Made by a program: the position numbers and the translations under genes. Source: Tetrahymena thermophila SB210 (lineage: Eukaryota; Ciliophora; Oligohymenophorea; Hymenostomatida; Tetrahymenidae). From it: a stretch of DNA of 30,441 bases. How positions within the stretch are numbered: the first letter of the stretch is position 1; the number at the start of each line of letters is the position of its first letter. Location of the stretch: the NCBI RefSeq assembly GCF_000189635.1, contig NW_002476026.1, forward strand, positions 1,665 through 32,105. The letters are read 5' to 3'. Under the pieces are notes generated by a model. That model had not been told where the DNA came from. It was given only the letters and a program-made list of their open reading frames with translations, and did no database searches. Positions 1 through 11,869 of the stretch are shown here, piece after piece.

Positions 1-1621
<1,621 letters not shown>

Positions 1622-1981
1622 TTTTTGGTTAAAAAATTTTTTTCAAAATATTATATTACAAAACATATAATACACAATGATTCAAACGTTTAATATTTAT
1701 TCATCCTTTTTTCGCTACTTTTTCATATGAATATTGTTTGGAAGACAACTAATCTTTTTGATTTAAGACACTTGCTTATTAGTTTTAATTCTTATGATTT
1801 ATTGATTGAGTTATAACTATTATAATAAATTTGTGTAAATTTTAAATAAATATTAAGAAAAATAAACTAATAAATTAAAAATTATTTTTAAATACATGAA
1901 TAAAATAAAATAAAATAAGTGGAATAAAAAAGATAAAAAAACACAAATCAAATTAAAGTAAAAAAAAAATAAAATAAAAAC

Positions 1982-2004
1982 AAACTACCTAAAACAGGTA
2001 GTTT
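1982..2004. other. Perfect 9-bp inverted repeat (hairpin)
   Basis: AAACTACCT (1982-1990) and AGGTAGTTT (1996-2004) are perfectly complementary around a 5-nt loop, and a further partial copy, AGGTAGTTC, follows at 2005-2013. It sits just past the 3' edge of the LRR cassette array on the minus strand. The element could form a small RNA hairpin downstream of that gene, but no function is shown. Confidence 0.6.
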
Positions 2005-2069
2005 AGGTAGTTCAAATAGAACTTCTATTAAATATATAAAAAATAAAGAAAATTAAAATATAATATTAT

Positions 2070-2142
2070 TTTTAAGATGTATTCTGAGTGCATTTATATG
2101 TGCGAGTATTTCTATTCTATTCTACCACCAATTTAATTGCCA
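2070..2142 (-). pseudogene. Half LRR exon at the array edge
   Basis: After an acceptor at 2143 the minus strand reads GNQIGG, the start of an LRR repeat. The second half of the repeat (the KCINLSNLTLDL part) is missing and is replaced by a segment with CTCGCACAT and TGCACTCAGA blocks. The same segment is found inside the exon at 3945-3736. The upstream unit (2480-2360) has lost its donor, so this half exon is probably not spliced in. It marks the breakpoint of the array. Confidence 0.55.
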
Positions 2143-2359
2143 CTTTTTAAATATTGAACAATAAATATATAATTAACAAGCTAATTAGAAGGAAAAAAAA
2201 AAGAAAAAATATGAAATAATAAGAAATAAATAACAAAAGCAAAAGTTAAAAATAAAATGATGAGTTAAATTAACAAAGAAAGTACAAAAAGCAATCATAA
2301 TAAGAAGTAAAAGAAAAAATAGTTTTGTTGCTTTAAATTATTTTTTATAATTAAAAATA

Positions 2360-5300
2360 TCACAATCCAAAACAAATAAATTGTTTTTATTTAAGGTAAA
2401 GTGTCAAATTTGAGAGATTATTGCACTTTTCTAATTCAGAACCTAATACTGATGCTCCATCATCACCAATTTAATTCGAACTTTTTAAATTTTGAACAAA
2501 AAATATAATTAATTTGTTAATTAGAAGAAAAATATTAAATAATAAGATTAATTAATCATAAAAGCAAAAGTTGAAAATAAAATGGCAAGTTAAATTAACA
2601 AAGAAACAAGAAAAAAAAGCAAACACAATAAAAAAAAACTTAAAAAATTTAACATAGTTTATATATATAAAAATATCACAATCCAAAATAAATAAATTGT
2701 TTTTACTGAAGATCAAGTGTCAAATTTGAGAGATTAATGCACTTTGCTAAAGCAGAACCCAAGCCTGATACACCTGAATCACCAATTTAATTGTCACTTT
2801 TTAAATATTTAACAAAAAATATATAATAACAAATTAATTAGAAGGAAAAAATGAAGATATAATATGAAATAATAAGATTAATTAGTTAATATTAAAAGCA
2901 AAAGTTGAAAAAAAAAATGATGAGTTAAATTAAAAAAGAAAGAAAGAACAAAAAAATTAAGCACAATAAGAAGAAAAATAAAAAATAGTTTTGTTGTTTT
3001 AAATTAGTTTTTATAATTAAAAATATCACAATCCAAAACAAATAAATTGTTTTTACTAAAGGTAAAGTGTCAAATTTGAGAGATTAATGCACTTTACTAA
3101 TTCAGAACCTAAGACTGATGCGCCATCATCACCAATTTAATTAGAACTTTTTAAATATTGAAGAAAAATATATTATTAATTAGTAAATTAGAAGGAAAAT
3201 ATGAAATAATGAGATTAACTAATTAATAATAAAAGCAAAAGTTGAAAATAAAATGATGAGTTAAATTAACAAAGAAAGAAGAGAAAAAGCAAGTACAAGA
3301 AAAATAAAAAAGAGCTTTATTGTTTTAACTTAGGTTTTACAAATCAAAATATCTTAATCCAAAACAAATAAAATGTTTTTACTCAAGGTTAAGTGTCAAA
3401 TTTGAGACATTTATGCACTTTGCTAAAGCAGAACCTAAGCCTGATGCACCTATTGCACTAATTTTATTGCCACTTTTGATATATTGAAGAAAAATATATA
3501 ATTAATTAGTAAATTAGAAGGAAAATATGAAGAAAAATTATGAAATAATAAGATTAATTAATTAATTAATAATAAAAGCAAAAATTGAAAATGAAATGAT
3601 GAGTTAAATTAACAATGAAAGAAGATAAAAAGGCAAGCACAATAAAAAAAGAAAGAAAGAAAATGAGCTCTATTGATTTAGCTTAATTTTTACAAATAAA
3701 AATAACACAATCCAAAACAAATAAATTGTTTTTACTTAAGCTAAAGTGCCAAATTTGAGAGGTTAATGCACTTTACTAAAAAAATATTTATAAAAATAAA
3801 TATAAAAAAAATAAAATAAAAATAATATAAAAAAAATAAATAAATAAATGAATAAATAAATAAAAAATTATTTTAAGATGTTTTCTGAGTGCATGTTTCA
3901 TGTGCGAGTAAATTCCATTCCATTCCATCACCAATTTAATTAAAACTTTTTAAATATTGAAGAAAAATATATTATTAATTATTAAATTAGAAGGAAAATT
4001 TGAAGAAAAAATATGAAATAATAAGATTAATTAATTGATAATAAAAGCAAAAATTGAAAATAAAATAATGAGTTAAATTAACAACGAAAGAACAAAAAAA
4101 AGCAAGAACAATAAAAAGAAAAAGAAAAAAGAGCTTTATTGTTTTAAGTTAGTTTTTTCAAATAAAGATATCATAATCCAAAACAAATAATTTGTTTTTA
4201 CTTAAGGCCAAGTGTCAAATTTGAGAGATAAATGCATTTTGATAATTCAGAAATTAAGTTTGATGCACCTTTTGCACCAATTTAATTGGAACTTTTTAAA
4301 TATTGAACAAAAAATATATAATTAATTTGTAAATTAGAATGAGAATATGAGGAAAAAATATGTAATAATAAAATAAAAATAGAAAATAAAATAGTGAGTT
4401 AAATTAAAAACGAAAGAACAAAAAAAAAAGCAAGCTCAATATAAAGAAGAATAAAAAAAAGCTTTATTGTTTTAACTTAGTTTTTACAAATAAAATATCA
4501 TAATTCAAAACAATTAAATTGTTTTTACTTAAGGAAAAGTGTCAAATTTGAAAGATTAAAGCACTTTGCTAAATTAGAACCTAAGCCTGTTGTACCATCC
4601 TCACCAATTTAATTGGAACTTTTTAAATATTGAACAAAAAAAATATAATTAATTAGTTAATTAGAAGGAAAGTATTAAGAAAAAATATGAAATAATAAGA
4701 TTAATTAATTAATAATAAAGCAAAAAATGAAAATAAAATAATGAGTTAAATTAAAAGCGAAAAAACAAAAAAAAAAGCAAGCTCAATTTAAAGAAGAAAA
4801 AAAAGAGCTTTATTGTTTTAACTTAGTTTTTATGAATAAAAATATCACAATCCAAAACAAATAAATTTATTTTTACTTAAGGTCAAGTGTCAAATTTGAG
4901 AGATTAATGCACTTTGATAATTCAAAACCCAAGCTTGATGCATCTGTTGCACCAATTTAATTGGGACTTATTAAATATTGAAGAAAAAATACTTCATTAA
5001 TTAGTAAATTAGAAGGAAAATATGAAGAAATAATTAGATCAATTAATTAATAATAAAAGAAAAAATTAAAAATAAAATAATGAGTTAAATTAACAATGAA
5101 AGAAAAAAAAAAAAAGCAAGCACAATAAAAAAAAAAAGAAAAAAGAGCTATATTGTTTTAACTTAGTTTTTACAAATAAAAATATCACGATACTAAACAG
5201 ATAAATTGTTTTTACCCAATGTAAAGTGTCAAATTTGAGAGATTAATGGACTTTGATAATTCAAAACCTAAGTTTGATGCACCAACTGCACCAATTTAAT

Positions 5301-6303
5301 TGGAACTTTTTAAATATTGAACAAAAAATATATAATTAATTTGTAAATTAGAAGGAGAATATGAAATAATAAGATTAATTAATTAATAATAAAAGCAAAG
5401 ATTGAAAATAAAATAATAAATAAATTAACAACGAAAGAACAAAAAAAAGCAAGCACAATAAAAAGAAAAAGAAAAAAGAGCTATATTGTTTTAACTTAGT
5501 TTTTACAAATAAAAATATCATAATTCAAAACAAATAAATTGTTTTTACTAAAGTTAAAGTGTAAAATTTGAGAGATTCATGCATTTTGCTATAGCAGAAC
5601 CTAAGCCTTATGCACCTATTGCACCAATTTTATTGCCACTTTTTAAAAATTGAACAAAAAATATAATTAATTAGTTAATTAGAAGGAAAATATGAAATAA
5701 TAATAAAAGAAAAAGTTGAAAATAAAATGATGAGTTAAATTAACAAAGAAAGAACAAAAAAAAAGCAAGCACAATAAAAAGAAAAAGAAAATAGAGCTTT
5801 ATTGTTTTTAATTAGTTTTTACAATTAAAAATATCACAATCCAAAACAATCAATAATCTGTTTTTACTAAAGGTCAAGAGTCAAATTTGAGAGATTTATG
5901 CATTTTGCTAAAGCAGAACCTAAGCTTGATGCACCACCATCACCAATTTAATTCAAACTTTTTAAATTTTGAAGAAAAAAAATATAATTATTTAGTAAAT
6001 TAGAAGGAAAATATGAAGAAAAAATATGAAATTATAAGATTAATTAATTAATAATAAAAGAAAAAGTTGAAAATAAAATGATGAGCTAACTTAACAAAGA
6101 AAGAAGAAAAAAAGCAAGCATGATAAAAAGAAAAAGAAAAATGAGTTTTATTGTTTTAAGTTAGTTTTTACAAATAAAAATATCACAATTCTAAACAAAT
6201 AAAATGTTTTTACCTAAGGTCAAGTGTCAATTTTTAGAGATAAATACACTTTGCTAAAGAAGAACCTAAGCCTGATGCACTATCATCACCAATTTAATTG
6301 AAA
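2360..6303 (-). CDS. Leucine-rich repeat protein encoded by amplified one-repeat exons (5' end not found)
   Basis: Exons on the minus strand: 6303-6214, 5957-5868, 5638-5549, 5305-5216, 4966-4877, 4618-4529, 4291-4202, 3945-3736, 3472-3383, 3146-3057, 2796-2707 and 2480-2360. Ten are exactly 90 nt. Each follows an AG acceptor and, except the last, ends at GTAAAAA; all introns are phase 2. Every exon gives one 30-residue repeat of the ribonuclease-inhibitor LRR type: NQIGDDGASGLGSALAKC, then INLSNLTLDL. Each splice junction restores LxLxxNxIG. No exon contains TGA, and Gln is coded by TAA. Exon 3945-3736 is 210 nt because of a 120-nt in-frame insert. The last exon has lost its donor (GT to AT) and reads into TGA at 2362-2360, giving a C-terminus ending KQFICFGL. 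LRR proteins usually bind other proteins, but the partner here is unknown. No initiator exon was recognised upstream of 6303, so the gene may be 5'-truncated or have a diverged first exon. Confidence 0.75.
3780..3925 (-). other. 120-nt in-frame insert within an LRR exon
   Basis: The exon at 3945-3736 starts normally (FNQIGDG) and ends normally (VKCINLSNLALQL) but is 120 nt longer than its ten 90-nt sisters. The extra sequence has a GC-richer part with CTCGCACAT and TGCACTCAGAAAACATC, followed by a T/A-rich tract. It is free of TGA and would add a Phe/Ile/Tyr-rich stretch of about 40 residues. The GC-richer part matches the array-edge segment at 2070-2142. An intron is possible, since TTTTTTTAG lies just before the restored exon half, but no convincing GTA donor was found. 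Confidence 0.7.
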
Positions 6304-6520
6304 CTTTTAAAATATTGAACAAAAAATATATAAATTAATTAGTTAATTTGAAGGAAAAAATGATGAAAATATATTAATTATTAGTTAAATTAATAAAGAA
6401 AGAAAAAAAAGCAAGGAAACACAATTAAAAGAAAAAGAAAAATAAATCAAATAAATTAAAAAAGCTTTAATGTTTTAAATTAATTTTTATCATTAAAAAA
6501 TGCTAAAAAACAAAATAAAT

Positions 6521-6560
6521 AAATTGTTTTTCCTAAGTGTAAGTGTTAAAAGCAAAAAAT
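6521..6560 (-). pseudogene. Truncated LRR cassette at the 5' edge of the array
   Basis: Only the last 15-20 nt of the exon (an ACACTTACACTTA-type end, minus strand) and the following intron-like sequence remain. The donor GTAAAAA has become GGAAAAA. Upstream, intron-type sequence follows directly, so most of the exon was deleted. This is the upstream limit of recognisable cassettes. Confidence 0.6.
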
Positions 6561-6571
6561 GAAGAAATAAT

Positions 6572-7689
6572 ATGAAATAATAAAAAATTGAAATGAAAAT
6601 TAAGTTAAAATAGTAAAAAATTTTTTTTATAAATACAAATCAATAAATAAATGAATAATAATAAGAATTTCTACTAAAAAAATATTTTTTAAATAAATTG
6701 AAAGTTAAGTATAAAAAAAAATTTTATAATATTTATAAATTAATAAAATATACTTTAGATCAATATGAAGAACCTCATGAGATAAAAGTGAAGAGTTTAA
6801 AAACTTTTTTATTTATTTATATAAATTTAAAGGATATTAATAAAAAAATTAATAATTACTTCTTCTAATATGTTGTAATATTTAATCTATTATAACATTT
6901 ATTTATTTTTTTCAAAAATATCGAATAGCAGGCAATTTATGGAAAATTAATTTTAGATGGATAAAAAGATTAATAAAATTTTATAATTAGTTGTTGAAGA
7001 TAAATTTATTATGAAGAAATATCACAAAAAATTAATTTAAGATTCATTATTTATCCCTTTGACCTAGGGTTGTATATTAAATTTATTGAAAATAGAGGTA
7101 TCGAATTTTAAAAAAATATTAATTCTAAATTTGAAACTTTTTTTCAGAAAAATTTTCTCTTACCCTTTCATATAAATAATTTTTTTTAGAAAAAGCAATC
7201 GAGAGGAAGTTTTAATTATTGTTTTAGTTTTTAACTTTAATTTGCAATTAGTTTTTTTATATAAAAAAACATAAAGCTATCAGACATTGCTTAGTATTAG
7301 CTAGAAAAGAATTACTAATACATCAAATTTAATAAAAAGGCAGTAAGTAGTCCAAAGTCTTCCCTAAATAAAAATAATACCTTAAAATTAATAAATTTAT
7401 ATTCAAAAATAGAAAACAGTTTAATTTAGAAAGAATTATGATTTTTTGTTGTAGGATTATGATTAATTTTATCTATTTTTGTTATATTATTTGTTTTATT
7501 TTAATTTATATTAGATTCTTTTATTTAATTTGGATTTTTATAACTCTTTTTAATCTAATTTAGCAAGAAGAAAGTAAGAAAGAAAATAAAATTTTGGTGT
7601 TTAAATAAATAGGAATGTAAAATAAAATTGGGGGTTTAAAATTAATTAGTTAAATGGCTTTTGAATGTTTATTTAAATTTGATTTGTGA
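6572..7689 (+). other. Possible plus-strand gene or gene relic, structure unsettled
   Basis: Using TGA as the only stop, one frame is open from ATG 6572 to TGA 6995-6997 and, in the same frame, from there to TGA 7439-7441. It contains phrases of varied composition such as DQYEEPHEIKVKSL and LSDIAQYQLEKNYQ. A second frame is open across about 7100-7689, including KAIRHCLVLARKELL and a C-terminal part with KKENKILVFKQIGMQNK, ending at TGA 7687-7689. Strong splice-like signals exist (GTAAGTAG at 7343, AATTTAG ending 7563), and splicing there keeps phase 0. I could not find one model without an internal TGA. It could be a small multi-exon gene, a decayed one, or chance openness in AT-rich DNA. 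No family was recognised. Confidence 0.28.
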
Positions 7690-7930
7690 ATATGAAAGAA
7701 TGGCAAGATTTAAAGATATGTTACAAAGACAGATATTATAAATTGTAAATAGAAATAATTAGAGGAATTAACAAAAATAAGCAAGCTAACTAACTAGCTT
7801 TAATTAACTAAATGAAAATATTTATAATTATTATTTTGCAGTTATTGTTAAGTTTTTTGTTTGCAAATTAACTAACATTATGATTATAACTAATTAACTA
7901 ACTAACTAAACAGCAGTCAAAGAAGCTTAA

Positions 7931-10146
7931 TCACAAATCCTTTCTGACAGCCGAGAATTCAGGGATGTCACTGTCAGCAAGTCTTTTAAATCTTGCATCA
8001 CCATTTGTAATTTTTTCAATAGTAGATTCTAATATTTAGAAAAATAGGTTTAGTTAATTAATAAATAAATTATTAAATAAGAATCAATTACTTAAACCAG
8101 CTATAGTTACTTCACCTTCGTGATCAAGAACTCTTTTTCTTTTGCCTGGGTTGATCAAGACAACTTTAGGACTTCCTTCGAACTTGAAGAATTGAGCCCA
8201 CTTTTATTCTTGAGCAGCATCAATCCACATGAATTTATATTGCAAACCTCTCTCGTGCTTAATACCATATTAGGAGTGGAGAGTTTTAAAGGTGTCAATA
8301 ATTGCTACATCAGGCTTACCAGAGTGGAACAAAAGAACGCAAAGAATACCTTCTTGCTATTTAAATATTAAAAAAGCAAATTTAATAAATGTTTCAAGAT
8401 ATTTTATGATATTTTGAATTAATTAATATCTTTTGCTCTCATTTTTTATTTTCTAATAATAAAACTATTCCAATTAATTGATTAGTTGTTAGTTTAATTG
8501 CAATTCTTTTTATTGATAAGCTTTTTTGATATTTTTGACTTATTATCTACTACTAGTTTGTTCAAATTTGTTTTTTAATAAACTGAAAATCAAATGTTTT
8601 CTTTTTTAAAGTCTATTTATTTAAAACAATATTTAAAATTTATTACTCCAAGACAGATATCACGAGCAGATTTAATGTGCATTTCAGGAACAAGCTCATT
8701 TAACCATGATTTAGTAGCGGATTATTCTTGGGTACCACCTGGGACGAAAGTTTCTATGTTTATTAAAAATAAAAAGATAAATTAATCAATTTCTAGAATT
8801 TTTGATCAGATAAAGCTTGTTTTATAATTTGCTTTTATTTATTTATATATATACTGCTTGCTCTTATTTTTTAATTTACTTTATTTTCTAAATAATAAAA
8901 AAATTTATTGCTCATAAAAATTGTTATGACTATTTGATATTGGATTTATTTACTTATTAAATGAATAGGAATTTAAAGTATATTAATTTTTTAAAATAAT
9001 AAAGTATCTTACATGAATAAACATTTAAGAAATTGAAGATATCCTAATATTTCATTTCACCAGTGTAGGGAATAGGCTTTCTTTCTCCAACAATAACGAC
9101 TAAGATGTGTGGGAATTTTTTAACTTGATATTTCTTGATCAATGCTTCTTCAGTGTGACGAACGATACCAAAGAATATTTTACCCTTTTATTATATGAAT
9201 AAAAATGATTAATTTTTAATTATGTGAATCTTATTGTATTAAATCTATCATTTTTATATTAGGAGATACTATGAATAACATTAATCTTATAAAATTTATC
9301 ATTTAGCTTTATAAAATTAAGTAAATAAGATATTTTTTGACATTTTTGTGAAATCTATAAAAACTATGCTTTAATTATTTCTCCATCATCCAAAAATAAA
9401 TATGCAATTATTTTGAAACACTTACTTCTAATGCTACGGAAAGACCCTTGTAGATAAGAGGAGTTCCTTTCTTATCAGTAAATAAGAGAACCTTTGGGAC
9501 AGCAGGATGTTCAGCAATGAAAGTGTCGATATTTGCAGTGTTAACTTCAACAGAATTATCATGGATATATCTTGAAGCAAGCTTGAGAATATCATTAGAA
9601 ACTAAAGAATCAGCAGGAACTTCAATGTCGATAGAGGGAAGAGGAAGAGGAGGATAGACTCTAACAGTGGGGAATTAAGTAATCTTTTCCTTTTCGCAAA
9701 TAGTGGGTTCTTCACCACAGTTGACAGCTCCGAATTAAAATATACCCCTGTATTAGTTTGCAAGTGAGTCTACTTCCTTGGCGATTCTGGTTGAATGTCC
9801 ATCTATTAAAGCATATAATAAGTAAAATTTGTAATTTATTGTAATAATTGCTTAATTAGCTATTAAAATTGATGCTAAGCGATACGAATTTGTTTAAAAA
9901 TGGTAGCTTAAATAAATTTTACAACTCCATAAAGTCATAATTAATTGATTCATTACCATTCATTTTGTAGAAGTGGAGGACTTATACAGTCTTGGTGGTT
10001 TCTTTGGTCTTTTAAACTAACTTAATGAAGTTAAGAGAGGAAACGACGGCGACATGGGATTGCTTATGGTCATAGACACTCCTTGCGAAGACGGAGCTCA
10101 TAATGAGACCAACGAAAATAAAAGTGATCAAAACGCTTCTATTCAT
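7931..10146 (-). CDS. PDI-like secretory protein with three thioredoxin folds and a dead active site (402 aa)
   Basis: Exons: 10146-9957, 9802-9426, 9184-9013, 8753-8647, 8356-8092 and 8028-7931; the sum is 1209 nt, 402 residues plus TGA. All introns are GT...AG. Residues 1-21 are a signal peptide (start MNRSVLITFIF). Residues about 36-125 form a thioredoxin fold: FYKMNDGHSTRIAKEVDSLA aligns without gaps to the PDI active-site region, but DGHS (64-67) stands where CGHC is expected. The cis-proline segment TQFPTVRVY (P107) is kept. A second fold has KKFPHILVV (P214), and a third spans about 283-355 with FEGSPKVVLI (P345). The C-terminus RKDL loosely resembles an ER-retrieval signal. With both active-site cysteines lost it cannot catalyse disulfide exchange at this site; a chaperone or scaffold role in the ER is inferred. 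Exon GC is clearly higher than intron GC. Confidence 0.9.
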
Positions 10147-11501
10147 TTTTAATAATATACTTATTTGATTGTAAATTATTTATTTTTTAAATTATTTTCA
10201 TAAAATCTTCTAGCTCACTCTCAATTTAAATGAGAATCTTTATTGCAATTTTATTAACAAATTAATTACCTCATTCAAAAAATAAAGACTGTTTTCGTTA
10301 GCTATCTTTTGTATGTCATTCATTCTTAATTAATACCATTTAGCTTTACTTACTTGTTAAAAAAGTCATTTTTAAAACTTTTTTCATTCATTTTTACATA
10401 TGTTTTTACAAACTTATTCAAAAACTACAAACCAATAAATGATCATTCATTTTATTTGATTTTTATCTGCATTTTAAATATAAATTTATAAGGCAAAAGC
10501 AAGCAGCTAGCGTTAAATTTTAAGTGCTTTTTTAAATGATTTAAATGAAATTTCTGAGCATTGGCTTAATTGGCCAATTAAATAGTAATTCAGAACGTGT
10601 AAAAATCAAATTAATTTTCAGAGATATTACCAATAAATTTACTAATTAATTAAATAAAGAATATCAAATAAGTCAAACAACAAATTATATTAAAAGTGTA
10701 TAGCAAGTAATAAGTTGTAAAGCTATTCTACTATTCAGACACTTGTAAAGATAGTCTATCTATTTAATCAAGGGATTCATTTCATTTTAAAAATGACAAA
10801 TCCTTATTATTAAACAACCATGCAATCGAGTCAATTTAAATAAAAATAAATTTGATTTTTAAGTCTTTTGCATCAAAGGTCAAACAAAGGTCATTTTCTT
10901 TTACTAGCTTCAAAGTTCTTTAATAATAAAAAATTAATCTGATTTTTTCTAAATTTCGATATCTTTCTGAATTTCTTATTTTCTAAATCAATTATAAATT
11001 TTCTGCCAACTCTCAATTTATTTTTAGATTTCTATTTATATGCTCAACATAAAATTTACACTTTAAAATTTTCACATCAAGTAATAATTTAAATCATTCA
11101 TACTTCATTTTTCTTAATGTATTTAATATCTATCAATCATAATTTATATTAAATTTGAATTCTAATTTCTACTTATTTAATTATTAACAATTCATCTTAC
11201 TGAAAAATTTTTTCCTAACTTAATTAAATGAAATAAAATATTTTTTAATTTATTTTCATTGAAAATCTTTAAAAATAAATTTATATTAAATTTGAATTCT
11301 AATTTCTACTTATTTAATTATTAACTATAAATCATATTTAAATATTATTTCCTTACTTAAAAAATAAATTATTGAAATAAAATATTTTATAATTTTATTT
11401 AATCGAAAATCTTTAAAAATAACATGTTATTTACCATTTTTAAATTTTATAATAATAAATAAATTATAAATTAATCAAGTCCGTCCATCTATCCTTAAAA
11501 A
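10147..11501. other. Intergenic AT-rich region upstream of the PDI-like gene
   Basis: No convincing exon was found. It should hold the promoter of the minus-strand PDI-like gene (start at 10146) and perhaps that of the small plus-strand gene at 11502. A GC-richer patch near 10495-10610 (AAGCAAGCAGCTAGCG, TTGGCTTAATTGGCCAA) has no coding pattern that I can support. A 137-bp direct duplication lies at its right end and is listed separately. Confidence 0.5.
11143..11420. repeat. 137-bp tandem duplication
   Basis: TTTATATTAAATTTGAATTC at 11143 recurs at 11280, and the match runs on through the next about 25 bases identically. It then continues with drift, including GAAATAAAATATTTT-type and GAAAATCTTTAAAAATAA blocks in both copies. 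The two copies are direct and adjacent, non-coding, and moderately diverged. Confidence 0.85.
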
Positions 11502-11869
11502 ATGAATAGGAAAACTAAACATAGTCAAAATATAAAAATGTTTTTAATATAATTTTCCCTGAATTGATAAATTAAATTATCAAATATAAAATAATAATTT
11601 ATCAATTTAAATTAATTTAAATTGTAGATCATATTGATAAGATAATATAAAAAGAACATAAGAGACAAATACTAGCTATAGAAGACAATTAGAAAGGTAT
11701 ATTAATGTAAAGAATGAACGACCTTGCTTTTTTTAAAATGATAGCAGCTACCAATTGGAAATTTGATCAGATCCATATGGCAGGTGAAAGTACAACATTA
11801 AGAGAGATACAAGCCAAAGAAAAAGAAAGAGATGAGGAACTGAAGAAATTAAATAAATACAAAATATGA
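11502..11869 (+). CDS. Possible small charged protein (87 aa, two exons)
   Basis: The 3' part (11628-11869) is clearly more GC-rich than its surroundings and gives a varied, coding-like peptide including FFKMIAATNWKFDQIHMAGE and LREIQAKEKERDEELKKL, ending at TGA 11867-11869. An acceptor (TTGTAG) precedes 11628. A first exon of 22 nt at 11502-11523 (MNRKTKH) joins in frame through an intron at 11524-11627. Its donor is GTC rather than the usual GTA, so this start is weak; translation could instead begin at ATG 11705 (54 aa). The C-terminal third is highly charged and likely helical. No family was recognised. It could also be the last exon of a decayed gene. Confidence 0.42.

Larger units (their letters stand above)
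2040..6560 (-). repeat. Array of about 13 exon-intron cassettes (310-350 bp each)
   Basis: A conserved anchor (GTGTCAAATTTGAG and close variants on the plus strand) recurs near 2401, 2717, 3067, 3392, 3746, 4212, 4539, 4887, 5226, 5559, 5878 and 6222. Spacing is 316-354, except for one 466-bp step between 3746 and 4212. A truncated copy remains near 6530-6545. Between anchors the AT-rich spacers are also clearly alike: all keep an AAAGCAAAAGTTGAAAATAA-type block followed by an ATGATGAGTTAAATTAAC-type block. On the minus strand each cassette is one LRR exon plus its intron. The array ends at about 2070-2142 in a half exon joined to unrelated flank. Exon and intron similarity together point to recent amplification or ongoing homogenisation by unequal crossing-over. 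Confidence 0.93.

Noticed and set aside
2240..6100. Box C-like ATGATGA in each cassette (plus strand), suggesting repeated snoRNAs
   Set aside because: No box D at a suitable distance and no terminal stem. The motif lies in intron sequence on the strand opposite to the LRR gene.
8120..8371. Plus-strand open frame of 83 codons
   Set aside because: It is the antisense of exon 5 of the PDI-like gene, which is strongly supported on the minus strand.
8594..8785. Plus-strand open frame of 63 codons
   Set aside because: Antisense of exon 4 of the PDI-like gene and its intron ends.
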